From Brachionus manjavacas (taxonomy: Eukaryota > Rotifera > Eurotatoria > Ploima > Brachionidae), in contig JAHQIY010000001.1 in assembly GCA_019054805.1 (NCBI GenBank), positions 11,856,501 through 11,920,500 on the forward strand: 64,000 nt of DNA, given 5' to 3'. The notes below the pieces were generated by a model. The model had not been told where the DNA came from and did not search any database. It saw only the letters and a program-made list of their open reading frames with translations. Positions within the stretch are counted from its first letter, which is position 1; every line of letters begins with the position of its first letter. The position numbers and the translations under genes are program-made. Shown here in pieces: positions 1 through 11,080 of the stretch.

Positions 1-589
1 ACAAGTTTTTGTGCATATAGATTCCTTCGTAGCTATTGTGAATAAGAATTTCTGTAGTGTTCGTACCAAATTTCCTTATCTCTTCAAACTCTTTTTCAGA
101 ACCTACATATTTTAATATTTGCACGCACAATGGTAAAATATTTTGTATGAATGAAGGATCTTAAATTTTGAAAGTGATAAAAAAATATTAAAATTTGAAA
201 AATTTTAAATTTACCCGTCAATTGTTTATATGTATCTATTTTTTCTATCAATTCTTTGTTTTCCCTTTCCTTGTTTTCTAGTTTTTTCTTTAAGTCATTT
301 ATATATTCATCTCTTTCATTTAGTTTCCTATCATATTCATTATGTATTGATGTTTTTTTTAAATCATGATCTAACTCAACTTCATCTTCATTTTCATCAA
401 AGCTTTCATTTTCTTTATGGCCATTTTTTAAGGAACTATTTTTATACGACGAATTTTTTTTTATCCGTTCAATATTTTGCCTACTTACACTAATAGAGCT
501 CTTACAAGTGCTATTTTTTATTTTTTTGTCTCTTTTTCTTCTGACCTAACCTTACTCTCGAACCAAATAAAAGCAAGTTTTTCAGCCAT
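1..589 (-). CDS. Partial coiled-coil protein, runs off left edge
   Basis: Two minus-strand exons are visible. The 5' exon runs from an ATG at 589 down to a donor after 215, and the next starts at 159 and leaves the window at 1. Phase agrees across the 215/159 join, where a split codon gives Asp. The protein begins MAEKLAFIWFES, then is basic, then acidic (EDEVELDHD), then a Lys/Glu/Leu coiled coil ending in DTYKQLTD. The second exon reads FIQNILPLCVQI and ends with an EGIYMHKNL stretch. The first 23 codons hit a stop at 520-518 and the rest is open one frame over, so there is a one-base slip in the A/T run around 518-530. I do not recognise the family; a transposon-derived or BEN-type nuclear protein is possible but unproven. 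The plus-strand open frame here is antisense shadow. Confidence 0.5.
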
Positions 590-964
590 ATTTTAAGTTA
601 AGCGTCATTTCTTAACTTAGGAATTGAGAATCAAAAATTCAAATGAATTTCTAAACCATAAATAGAATTTTAAACGATTTTTTCGGAAGTAAATTTTTGA
701 TTGTGGGGAAAAAGTGGGGGTTTTAAAATGTTAAATTATGAAAATTGATTTTTAAATAGTATTTTGAAACCGTGAAGACATAAATTGGCTTGAAAGTTTT
801 ATCTATTATTTTATCAAGATAAAAAGAGACAATTTTCTTAATCAAAACAAATTAAAAAATCTCAAAGAAAAAATATAAATAGCTCTTTAAATAATGTGTT
901 AATTAATAAATAATATTTTAATATTTTAATTGAAATAAATTAAAAAATAAATTTTTTTTTATAG
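590..964. other. AT-rich spacer between divergent coding segments
   Basis: About 375 bp of A/T runs separate the minus-strand coiled-coil gene from the SREBP-like plus-strand exons. No open frame or upstream SREBP exon is visible. Confidence 0.5.
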
Positions 965-1796
965 TTCTGGCGTGGTTTCGATTCAAAGACTTCTCAAACC
1001 AGACTATTTAGGAATTGACAACAGCTTGGAGATTATATCCAAGCTGAACAGCTCTGCTGATTTGGATGAGCAGCACAAAGAACTCGCTGATGTTGACCAA
1101 ATTAAATTTGAAAGATTAAAGCTGATGTACAGGAGCTGTATGGAGTATTTCTCGGCTTCTGATCTAAAAAAAAACACTCAAGTACAACTCGAAGCACATT
1201 TGGTATTGATTGAATTCCTTAGCATGCTGAATAACTGGAAAGTGAGAAAGTTTGACTCGAAAATAATGGACACAAATGAAATGAAAAATTCAAATAATAG
1301 TTTGTTCATTAAGTCGATAATTAACTTGTTGATGGCTTATGAAAACCTGTCAGAGCCAAAAATTGCCTTGGAACATTGTAAAAAAAGCGTTTCAGCTTTG
1401 GATTCGTTTAATCAAACAACAAGCTTTTCGACACAGGGTTTTTTAGTAGAGGTACTTTGAATTAGACTTAAAAATTTAAAGTTTGAAAATTTTATTTAGA
1501 AATTTGAACTTTTAATCTATGACTGGCTGTTATCGGCACAGATCTATCTTTGGACTAAGACCAAGTCGCACGATCTCGCCTTGTGCAATAAGTGTATGCA
1601 AAATTTTAGAAATAAAGTATCCGATTTTCCCGAATTGAATTTTAAAGTGGAAATGTATGAAACAATGATAAAATTTACTACAAATAGAAACCCGGTAAAA
1701 ATGCTGAATCCAATGTCAAAGTATCATCTTGTTTCAAGGTGTAATCAAGAGGCGTTTCAATCAATTAATTTTATTTTTAAAAAATTTAATCTTTAA
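965..1796 (+). pseudogene. SREBP C-terminal regulatory-domain fragment
   Basis: Two plus-strand exons, 965-1451 (acceptor TATAG, donor GAG/GTACTT) and 1500-1796, join in phase and end at a TAA. The 3' part reads FELLIYDWLLSAQIYLW, then a KCMQNFRNKV segment and KVEMYETMIKFTTNRNP. In order and spacing this parallels the tail of animal SREBPs, where a CDLLLSxRTALW-like helix is followed by a Leu-rich helix and a KVFLHEATxRLMAGASP-like block. Upstream, SLFIKSIINL and LEHCKKSVSAL also align with that domain. SREBP C-termini bind SCAP at the ER membrane. The bHLH-zip, the two membrane helices and a start codon are absent: the sequence 5' of 965 belongs to an opposite-strand gene, and the tail is shorter than usual. 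It is therefore a displaced or duplicated fragment, or an assembly join. Family call by recall, not by search. Confidence 0.55.
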
Positions 1797-2787
1797 TTTT
1801 AAATATAAAAATATTTTTTTGTTTAAAATATAATTTAGATAAGAGCATTGACCAGCTGAGCTAAGGATTTTAAAGATTTCTCTAATTTCAATCATTTTTA
1901 GTTTACATTAATACAAATCCATGTACATTGTTTTTTAAAACTTTTAAAGAAGTTCATACCCACATATAATTAGAATTAATTTTTATTATTGTTTTTTAGA
2001 TCCGATATTAGGTAATTTTTGATTTTGTTTTTGTTTAATAAATTATCTAAAGACTAAATTTTTTATAAAAAAAAAAATTCAAGATAAAAAAATATTAATG
2101 ATTAAAAAAAGTTTTTTTGATTTTGATTTTTGAATGATTTTTTGTTAAAAAAAAATTAAAAAAAATGACTAAGCGTTCGAGAAATAAAAACATTATGCAA
2201 GTATATATTCACATGATCATGTGATTTAATTTTTTGTGTTTGAATTAAAAAATGTATCCAATGTTGAAATTGCATTGAAAAAGTGCGATATTTCAAAAAA
2301 TTTTTTCAGTTTCAAAAAAAAAAAGGTTAACATTGCAAGCATGAAAAACTTTGTGTTTTTTTATGAATTTGGACTTAGAGTTAGTAATATGATGATTTAA
2401 GATAATATTTGTTTAAAAATTATCTACGCTCTGTTTTGCATATTTTATAAATTGAGTTTTTGTTAAGATGCATCAAATGAACGTCAATTATCATTAAAGT
2501 CAAAATTTATAAAGAGAAAAATAAAGTTTTTCGAGTCTAGTCGGTTAGGTGAACTATGGTTCACCTGTCACGAGAAAAAATCTTTGTTCTCAGGTTTTAT
2601 TAACTATTAGTTCACCTAATTAAAAAAAATGTAATAATAAAAAATATGACAGAAAAAATAACTACATAGAATATTCGAGCGGAGAAGGAAAATATTGCGA
2701 AATAGATGAATCTATGTTCCTCAAAGTCAGAAACTTGATGGGCGTTTAATAGTCTTTAATCTTTGATCCTAAATATTTTATTACCAC

Positions 2788-3507
2788 AAAGAACAATACT
2801 CTATTTGCATTGAAATTTGGACCTTTTACTATTAATTAAGGTAAAACGAGTTCATATAGAATTATATATTAAATGAAAGGTCTTGGACTCATCATTCGGC
2901 AAAATTATTTAATTTTTTTGATTTCCAAATAAAAATGTCAATTTTGGCAAAAAGAAAATGTCTTTTTTTACAAAATAAACTTTACAAATGAATTTGCAAC
3001 GATTATTTTTTAGCTAAAAAATATAAATGCATTTTTTTCCTTTCAAAAACTGTTCATTATACAGTATTTTTTTTTAATTTCTAACCACAACTACATTTTA
3101 AATATGCATTCAGATTTGACTTATTGAATTTAATTTTGCTAGTCCAAATATCTAATCAATTGGTGCTGTGAAATTCAAATATACATCGAAAAAATATATA
3201 AAAATATTTCCTTTTTTGATAAGTTAAAATTAAATTAAATAAAATTGGTCAGGTCGGGAAGGTGAACCATAGTTCACTTATTTTGAGAAAAATTCTTTTT
3301 CTCGGGTTTAGTGAACTATTTGTTCACTGTTCCTAATTTAAAAATATAGGTAATATTGAAAAATATAAATAAAATGACATAATTTGAGAGAAGGAAGAAA
3401 TTGAGTATAAGCTGAGTAATTCATTTTATAAAAAATGTAAAAAAAATGTTTTACCTTAATTAATAGTAAAAGGTCCAAATTTCAATGCAAATAGAGTATC
3501 GTTCTTT
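2788..3507. mobile_element. Nested 720-bp MITE with 60-bp terminal inverted repeats
   Basis: Positions 2788-2847 are the reverse complement of 3448-3507 with about one mismatch over 60 bp (motif ctctatttgcattgaaattt). The interior has no reading frame; it contains another GGTGAACCATAGTTCAC block at 3259-3276. It sits inside the larger Mutator-like element. Confidence 0.75.
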
Positions 3508-3649
3508 AATAAAAAAAACAATACGAATAAAAAAATAATAAAAGTAAAATAAGACAGTTTTATTAGTTTTGAATTAAAAAATAACAAAAATCGAATTATT
3601 TTAATAGAAGTAGTTAATACAAATTTTTATTAATTAAAACAAAAAAAAA

Positions 3650-3996
3650 AAGGATGGAACTTTTTCGCTCGGTCCGTTGTGCCACCAGTTAAAGCCGGGA
3701 ATCCACCATACGTGAGTTTATATGTAGCATCAGATAAAATGTGATTAGTCTCAAGTGCAAATTGTATTTACTGTTTCGTCGATAAGAACACTCGAAATAT
3801 TTGATCTGAAAAGCTTTCATATTCGAAATTTGCGACAAAAACTTGATTTTGATCTTCTGGAATTTCACTATATTGCTCTCACCAATTTTTCTAAATCATT
3901 GAGACTCGGTTGTGGACTTACTTTTTTTGACTTTCTGACTGTTTGAACAAAATTATTGATCTTTGATTTCGGTGGTGGTTGAATTCCGTCACGTAC
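3650..3996 (-). pseudogene. Mutator-like transposase fragment
   Basis: The minus strand gives, with frame changes, KINNFVQTVRKSKK, then SLNDLEKLV, then SEIPEDQNQVFVANFEYES, FRVFLSTKQ and finally ILSDATYKLTYGGFPALTGG followed by TTDRAKKFHP. The DATYKLxxxGFPxLxxGTTDxxKKFHP block is the hallmark first catalytic-Asp region of MULE transposases as found in many invertebrate genomes. In-frame stops occur around 3850 and 3765, and the 3' two thirds of a transposase (second Asp, Glu) are missing, so it cannot be active. Its position between inverted arms identifies the surrounding element. Confidence 0.75.
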
Positions 3997-4919
3997 GTAT
4001 CAATTGTTTAATTAAATAATCAATTTGATCTGAAGCTAATGAATAAAAAATAAATTTCTGTGATGAGTGTATTATTTTTGATCATTTTTTATTAATTTTG
4101 TTTTTGTTATTAAAAATAAAGTAAAAAAATCATTTATTAGTTATCATTATATGACACTTGACATTAAATTAAAAAATTGTTTTGTTTTGTCAATCTTTTC
4201 CAATTTATGTCTTTTCAACTTTCATTTTTTTAGCTTATTTACTCTATTTTGATTCTTTTTTTTTTATCTAATTTTATTAACTTTAATTTTATTTTTATTT
4301 TATTTTTTTATTTTATTTTTAACTTATTCTGAAGGAGCTCTAGCTCGGTACAGAAAACAAATAAATAAAATAAAATAATAAATTGATCTTTAATTTGTAT
4401 TATTTATGCTGAAAAGCAAAGATTTAAGAATAGAGCCCATTTAGGTATTTGGGATTATGGAAAGAGTAATACCAAGTCAATCAGATCAAGAGCAAATGCT
4501 TTTTATAAAGCTCCTCCATGAATAAAAAAAACAAAAAAATTATTAATCAATTAGGCATTCGTTTATTAAATAGCTTTATTCAATTTGTTCACATAGTTTG
4601 AAATTTGTTCACCAAATTCTATTTTGAACAAAAAAATTGGGTAACCAATAGTTCACAAAACCTGTTAACAAGAATTTTTCGGTTAATAAGTGAACTTAGG
4701 TTCACTTTACCGACTAGATCTAGTTCTATTTCACTTACGAGTTTAATTTTCATATATGAAAATGCTTGCAATATTAAATTAATTTTTTTTTTTTGAAACT
4801 GAAATTTTTTTTTGAAATATCGTACTTTTTCAATGCAATTTCAACATTGGATACATTTTTTAATTCAAACACAACAAATTAAACCATGTTTATCTATATA
4901 TTTTTTTTAAACCGTTTTA

Positions 4920-5490
4920 TAAATGAATATTGTAGAGAAAGTGCAAAAGTGGGCAACAAAGGTACCTATGTCGCTAAGAAATATGTCATATAATATGAGG
5001 ATATGTATCGACGATCTGAATACATTCGGACCAACTGAATCTTATGTTTTTTTTTTTTTTAAATGATTTTATTTAGTGGAATATCATGTTTTAATCATTT
5101 TGTTCAGTTTCTTGAGAAATTTTGGTTTATTTATTCTTTTTGATTTTATTTTTTTTGTAAAAATTATCAAAAATTTAAAGAAAAAAATTATTAAAAACAA
5201 AAGACCAAATAAGCAAAATATACTAAAAGATCAAAATGAACAAACTGAATAAAATGAACAAAATAAAGCAGATTGAGGGCTTTGAACATTCCAAATCTGA
5301 TGGAAAGAAGAAAAAGAGATGATCTAATTCAAGTATACAAGTTCAACATGTAATGTGATTAGTAAAGTGATAAATATAATATATGATTTATTGGTAAAAT
5401 CTATATCAACCGCTGGCTTCAAAAAGGCTTTAGATAGATTTAATGAAATCGGCTGCTACAGCTTCAAACTGCCACATGGCTATGATTGAA
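4920..5490 (+). mobile_element. Non-LTR retrotransposon 3' remnant
   Basis: Plus-strand fragments read VEKVQKWATKVPMSLRNM (4930-4990), IPNLMERRKRDDLIQVYK (5285-5338) and AGFKKALDRFNE (5412-5450). These correspond to the region just after reverse transcriptase in CR1/jockey-type elements (VQRRATKxxxxLxxLPYExRL...RRKRGDLIQxYK...FKxxLD). About 220 bp of AT-rich sequence with weak inverted repeats (5070-5265) interrupts the fragments. Confidence 0.6.
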
Positions 5491-5719
5491 TAAAATATTA
5501 TTCAAAATTTCCTTAGGTTATCATTCTGATTGAGTATCATGGATGGGATCGATTGTTTCTCATTTATAAATGTATTTAATTTTCTATGTTCAGCTTAATC
5601 AGAATAAAAGGAAAATAATGTGACATAAAAATGCAACATATATTTTAATTATTTATTAAAGGAAAAAAAATTGAGAGATAAAGGAATTTTGATTTTTGTT
5701 TTTTTTTAATAAATTAAAT

Positions 5720-6662
5720 TTAGAAGTTTAATGAGCCTGAACCGCAAGGGGTTGGACATGGTGTTGGTGGAGGTGGGCATGGGGCTGGACATGGTGGTGG
5801 GCAAGTTTGGACTGGAACTGGAGTTGGGATAGGGACTGGTTGTGGACATGGTACTGGTTGAGGAATTGGAACAGGCTGTGGGCATGGTTGAGGAACTGGT
5901 TGTGGAACAGGTACTGGACACGGTTGAGGGACTGGGCATGGCAATGGAGTTGGGCATGGCTGTGGAGTTCTAACTGGAATTGGTACTTCAACTGGTACTG
6001 GAACAGGTCTTGGTACCCTAATTCTAATTGGGATGCGAACTGGACATGGTTCTGGAACTGGTTGTGGTACAGGGTATGGCTGTGGCACTGGTACTCTTAC
6101 TGGAATTCTTACAGGCGTTGAAACAGCTACTGGTTGCGGTACTTGGTATGGTAATGGAACTTGAACACGGTTGATTTGTGGAACTGGCTGCGGAATTTGA
6201 ACCTGTTGTGGAACTGGAGTTGGCACTGGAATTTTGAATGGAGTCGGAACTGGAACTCTTTGTGGATATGGAACTGGTGCTGGGCATGGTCTTGGAACTG
6301 GTACTTGAACTGGCCTTGGACATGGAGTTGGCACTGGAACCTTTTTTAAATTTCATGTAAATTACTTTTTCCCAGGAATTTATTTGATTAACTTACAGTT
6401 ACGTATTGTGGCACTCGTACTGGAGTTGGTACTGGAGTTGGAACTGGAACTGGTATTCTGCATGGTGGTGGTGGACATGGAGCTGGACATGGCTGTGGTG
6501 GTGGTGGTGGTGGAGCTAAATTAAACAAATTTTTAGGCTAAATCTCTATTTTTTAAGTTTTTATTTACGTGGGCATGAACCGCATGATGAATCCAATGAA
6601 GGCAAAGACAATGGAGTTGAAAATTCAGCTCCAGCTGAAAATGATGAACCCAAGAGAGACAT
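5720..6662 (-). CDS. Proline-alternating repeat protein A
   Basis: Three minus-strand exons: 6569-6662, 6397-6515 and 5720-6340, closing in phase to 277 aa. The ATG at 6662 opens a short Ser/Ala-rich N-terminus (MSLLGSSFSAGAEF) ending SSCGSCP, then a polyproline run with Cys, then about 200 residues in which nearly every second residue is Pro (PVPVPTPVP, QPCPVPQP, RVPVPQPYPVP), and a Cys/Pro/Gly tail ending CGSGSLNF. No signal peptide or membrane helix is visible. Alternating Pro favours an extended polyproline-II rod; spaced Cys could cross-link. A structural role is my inference. A TATA box lies at 6743-6752. The paralogue at 8345-9286 is divergently transcribed. Trp-rich frames on the other strand are shadows of the repeat. 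Confidence 0.85.
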
Positions 6663-8344
6663 TTTGCTAGTAATTGAGAATTTTTTTCTGTATATTGAAT
6701 AGATATTCAATTTTCGATGATTTCTTTCGACCTAAAGCAATCTTATTTATAACTAAAAGCAGTCATGCTTCAATTGATGTTTGATATTATATTTTAAATT
6801 AAAAAAATCAATTGTTTATTTACTTTCCCAATATTTTTCAATGTTTTAGATTGAGGAATATCTGCATGAAATATCTTTTTCTTAACCAATGATGCTTTTT
6901 TTTTGAGAATTCATTTTTTCTTAAATTTAACAAAGTCGCCTTGGATCATTTTTTTAGTCTAAAAAGAATAAAATTAGAATGGATCGGGTGACATTTTTTT
7001 TCTTGATTATAAAAAATTTGTGGACTTTGGTGCATCTCATTAACTGGAACAAGCTTTTTATCTGTAAAAATTTAACATTCTAAGAAATAGATTTTTTTTT
7101 TTAATTCTAAGAAAAAAATTAAATTTGTTTATTTTTTTACCAAAACTTATTTTAATTAAATATTTTTTTGGTAAGAATGGTAAAAAACAGTAAAAAACTA
7201 TTTAAAAAAAATCAATTTTAAATCTATTTTAATTATTAAAATTTATTTACAAAATTGAAATGAATTCAAATAAAGAAAAAAAATTTCTGTTAAATTACTT
7301 CCAAGAAAAAAATTGACCGAAAAGAAAACTCTTAAACAATTTCAAGCATTTTCGCAATTTAATTCAAAAAATAAAACGTAAATTATGAGTCTCTAATGCT
7401 TAAGGATAATAAAGTCTTTTAAAAGATTCAAAAGACAAAACTCATTTTTTTACTGAAATCTTTGTTCCTTCAGTGCTTTTTTCAAATAATTTGTTTTTAA
7501 ATGTTTTGACTAGTATTTTTCAATCTAATTCATTGTTAGTTTAAATCGAAATATAATGTCAATCAATGCTTACTGATAAAAGGATCAAGGTTTATATTTA
7601 TTTTTTACTTTTATCAATAGTGTTTATTCATTGAGTATTTTTGAAAAAGGAAGATGCTTATTTTTTTATTAATTTTTCGGAAGTTGTTATTATTTTATTT
7701 ATGTAAACAATATGCGAATGAGTGATTTCAAAAGTGAAGAATATTCGCTTTTAAATTGTTTTATCAAGTAAAACAAGTTTATTTTTGAAAATTGATTAAT
7801 AATTTTCAAACTAAAAAAAGAAATATTTAAAATTTTCATCGTGTGATGAAGTTAAATTTTAAAAACCGAATAAAATATCAAAAATGAAAAAATATTTTTA
7901 ATTTTTAATTTTAAAAACCGCTCATTATTCAAAAAAAATGGGTTAGGAAAATTAACAAGCATAGCTAAATTCTACAAATTAAAATTTTCCAAAATTTATT
8001 AAACAAGTAATATTAATACATTTGAATATTTTTTTTTGGTATTTAATCTAATTCAGCCATTAATTGGGAAATATTGCTTACCAATTGCCATCTCTTTTAT
8101 ACATTCAATCTAATAAATCCATATTAATTCTAAAAAATTGGAAAATGTGCAACAAAAGAGCAAACTAAACAATTTTAGATAATAAATTTTAATTATAATT
8201 TTTTCTATAATCAAAGTAGAGAAAGTTAGACCAAGCATGAAAATGGAATAATATAAAAATGGGAGAAATTTTGAGAAAAAATATCATCAATCTTACAATT
8301 TTTAACTAACTAATCAAAAAAATATACAAACCAAGTATTTAAAA
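6663..8344. promoter_or_regulatory. Shared divergent promoter region of the two proline-repeat genes
   Basis: The 1.68-kb AT-rich spacer holds no gene. Each gene has a TATA-like box at nearly the same distance from its ATG: TTATAAATAA on the minus strand at 6743-6752 (about 81-90 bp upstream of 6662) and ATATAAAAAT on the plus strand at 8251-8260 (about 85-94 bp upstream of 8345). Core promoters are inferred from position and sequence only. Confidence 0.5.
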
Positions 8345-9286
8345 ATGAGCTTCAGTGCTTTCGGTAATAAATAATTCTAATGAATAGTTCTAAAACATTT
8401 TTCCAAAAATTTTCTCCAACATTCAAGGTTCATTGGATTTATCATCTGCTGCAGGTTCTTCATGTGGTTCATGTGAAACTTCATGCTGTCCACCTCCACC
8501 TCCACCACCACCTCCACAACGAGTACCAGTGCCTGTTCCAGTACCTCAACCCTATCCAGTTCCAGTCAGAATCCCACGCCATGTTCCACACCCAATTCCA
8601 ACTCCAGTGCCACAACCAGTACCTACTCCAATCAGAGTACCAGTACCAAGACCAGTTCCAGTACCAACTCCAGTCCCAGTTCCTCAACCCTGTCCAGTAC
8701 CAGTTCCATTTAAAGTTCCAGTAAGAGTACCAGTACCAGTTCAACTGACCGTACACGAGCCAGTTCCACAAGCTCAAACTGTTCAAGTTCAAATCAGAGT
8801 CCCAGTCCCACAACCATGCCCAGTTCAAACCCCAGTTCCAACTCCTGTACCAGTTAGAGTACCAATCCGAATCCCAGTACCACAACCATACCCAGTTGTG
8901 GAACACGTAGATGTTCCATACAGAGTCCCAGTTCCAAAACCTTATCCAGGTAAGTTTAAGATTCATTAATATTGAACTTTTTGATTTTAAAAATTGTAAT
9001 GTCTAATTTTTCGCTTCGAATAGTTCCAGAAAAATACCCAGTTCCTGTCAGAGTATCAGTTCCCCATAAATACCCAGTTCCACAACCAGTACCAGTTCCA
9101 TTCAAGATTCCAACTCCAGTTCCAACACCACAAAGAGTTCCGATTCCAACTCCAGTTCCTAAGCCAGTCCCTGTTCCAGTTCCAGTTCCACCACCATGTC
9201 CTCCACCATATCCAGCTCTATGTCCAGCTCCAACTTCATCACCATGTGGTGCTTCTGCTGGTTTCAGTTCTTTACCTTCTTTCTAA
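8345..9286 (+). CDS. Proline-alternating repeat protein B
   Basis: Three exons (8345-8363, 8428-8949, 9024-9286) close in phase to 267 aa. The first exon is only 19 nt (MSFSAF plus a split Gly). The protein continues DLSSAAGSSCGSCETSCC, nine Pro, then a long xP repeat (RVPVPVPVPQPYPVPVRIP and variants) and a tail CPPPYPALCPAPTSSPCG ending FSSLPSF. The N-terminal SSCGSC box, polyproline block, alternating-Pro body and Cys/Ser tail match protein A in order, so the two are paralogues. The coding region is far richer in C than its flanks and shows a strong 6-nt periodicity dominated by CCA codons. Candidate AATAAA poly(A) signal near 9345. Function unknown; an extended structural or coat protein is plausible. 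Confidence 0.85.
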
Positions 9287-11072
9287 ATGTATCCTAATTT
9301 CATTACAGAAAAAAATCCTTATACAAAATAAAATGCTGAATCAAATAAATCGCTATTAACAAGTCTAAAATTCTTTCTGTTTTGTGTAAACTATTATCGG
9401 TTCTGTCCAAAAATAATATACGTATTTAAATAATTCATTTTAAGACTGAAAATAACTTAGAACATTATTTTAATTTTTATGAATGAAAATAGATAATAAA
9501 AAAAAAAAATTAGATATTTCTGGAGTAACAATATAACCATAAATGATTTCAGATTTAACTAATATAGGTGAATAATCATTAATCATTAATGACTAAATCA
9601 TTAGCTAAAATTTACTGATTTTTTTTTTCCTAATCCTAAAACTGTTTTAAATAAATATTTCAAAATAATGTAATTTCTTCGTTCCTGCTTAAGCAATTGT
9701 CCCAAAATTATGTGAGTAAATTGTGTAGAAGGTTACCTCCGTTGTATGAACTTTTTTTTTGTCAGTTCAAAATTCTTTCGGATTGTGGATCGCTAAGTTT
9801 TCCTTAATATTTAACTTTTTCAAGTTTTTGAGTCATTTTTCAATTTGAAATTTAATTTAAAAACAAAAGTCCTTTATATCAATATGCTAAATTTATAACA
9901 AGACTTTCTTAAATTCTTTCTTTAATTCTTTTGATATTTAAAACAATGAACTTATTTGTCAATGTCAACATTATCTATTCGATTAGAATGACAAGGAAAT
10001 AAATTTCCGAAATCATGCAAAGGCAAAACTTATTCTATCTGGAATAAGTTTTTCAGCCATCTCAGTAAATATTATCTATTTCTCTTTACCAGTATCATAA
10101 ATTTTTTTATACTTTGGTTTCAAAAATGTTGCTAGAACTAAAATTGAATTATAAAAAATTTCTTTTTGTTAATATAGTTCACTCCAAAGGGAAGGTGAGC
10201 CCGTTAGGCTTTCAATTTAAAAGCTTGCAAATTATTTAAAATACTTTTTACCATCTATGTACTATTCCATCCTGTGCTAACTTGCTGTACTATTGAATTT
10301 TCTTTATTACTTGTTTTATTATGTCTCTTGGAGACGCGGTTAACATTGAAAATTTTGGGAAAATTTTTTAAAGGTCTATTCAAGTGTTTTATCAGATGAT
10401 TGTCTATCGGTGTTTAATCAGGTGATTATGATTAGACCGCCCAACTTCGCGATCCAAATTATTTGCTGCCGGTCTGACCACCAAAGTGGCTGTCCACCTT
10501 TTTAACCCTTCGTCTTGGCAGTCTTGATCGGGGTCAAAATTTTTTTATCAAATAAAAACTTTATACAAGTTAAATGTTTTAAAGATGAAATTGGTCATTA
10601 TAGAATTTTTGTAAAAGATTTTAAATAAAGTAGCAAACCATTGTACGACTTAGGAAAAAAAAACGCTAAATTTGAAAAGGGGAAGTTTTAGCAAGAATCG
10701 TAGAACTTTTTACGCTCTTAGCTTGAAAATTAAGCATTCTACAATCACTTGAAAACCAAGTCACTGGTCAAAACCCCTAAGTTTCCTAATGTTACGGGAT
10801 TAAAATAACCGTTTCAACTATTTAAAAAAGCTTATGAATATTCACAACTTATCTAGATTATATCTTTATGCTTAATGAATCATTAATCATATGTCATTAA
10901 TCTTTATGACCGATTTAATTCACAACTTATCTTTATCTAAATTCTTTATGAAAAATGACCTTTTTAAGTTATAATAACTGATTAATAAATAAATGGCTAG
11001 ATTTATAATAATATTTATTGCATATCAAAAAAGCTAACTCGTGTAACAAAAAAAATCATAAAAATAACAAAA
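9287..11072. other. Intergenic, no gene seen
   Basis: AT-rich with frequent stops in all frames. A GC-richer stretch at about 10180-10530 has no open frame and may be retrotransposon 3' sequence, but I cannot name it. Confidence 0.4.
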
Positions 11073-11080
11073 TAGATAAT

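Larger units (their letters stand above)
2220..4888 (-). mobile_element. Decayed Mutator-like (MULE) element
   Basis: The outer ends are inverted repeats. About 2220-2330 matches the reverse complement of about 4770-4888, sharing an atgtatccaatgttgaaatt core, and both arms also carry a GTCGGTTAGGTGAACC-like block further in (2538-2560 and 4700-4725). Between them lie a Mutator-type transposase remnant (3650-3996, minus) and a nested inverted-repeat element (2788-3507). Outer borders are approximate and I could not define a clean target-site duplication. A transposase-free relative lies at 47510-48600. Confidence 0.7.

Noticed and set aside
5706-6356. Ser/Thr-rich and Trp-rich open frames on both strands over the proline genes
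   Set aside because: They are out-of-frame readings of a 6-nt repeat that lacks stops; only the proline frame has a matching splice structure, start and paralogue. The same applies to 8380-8966.
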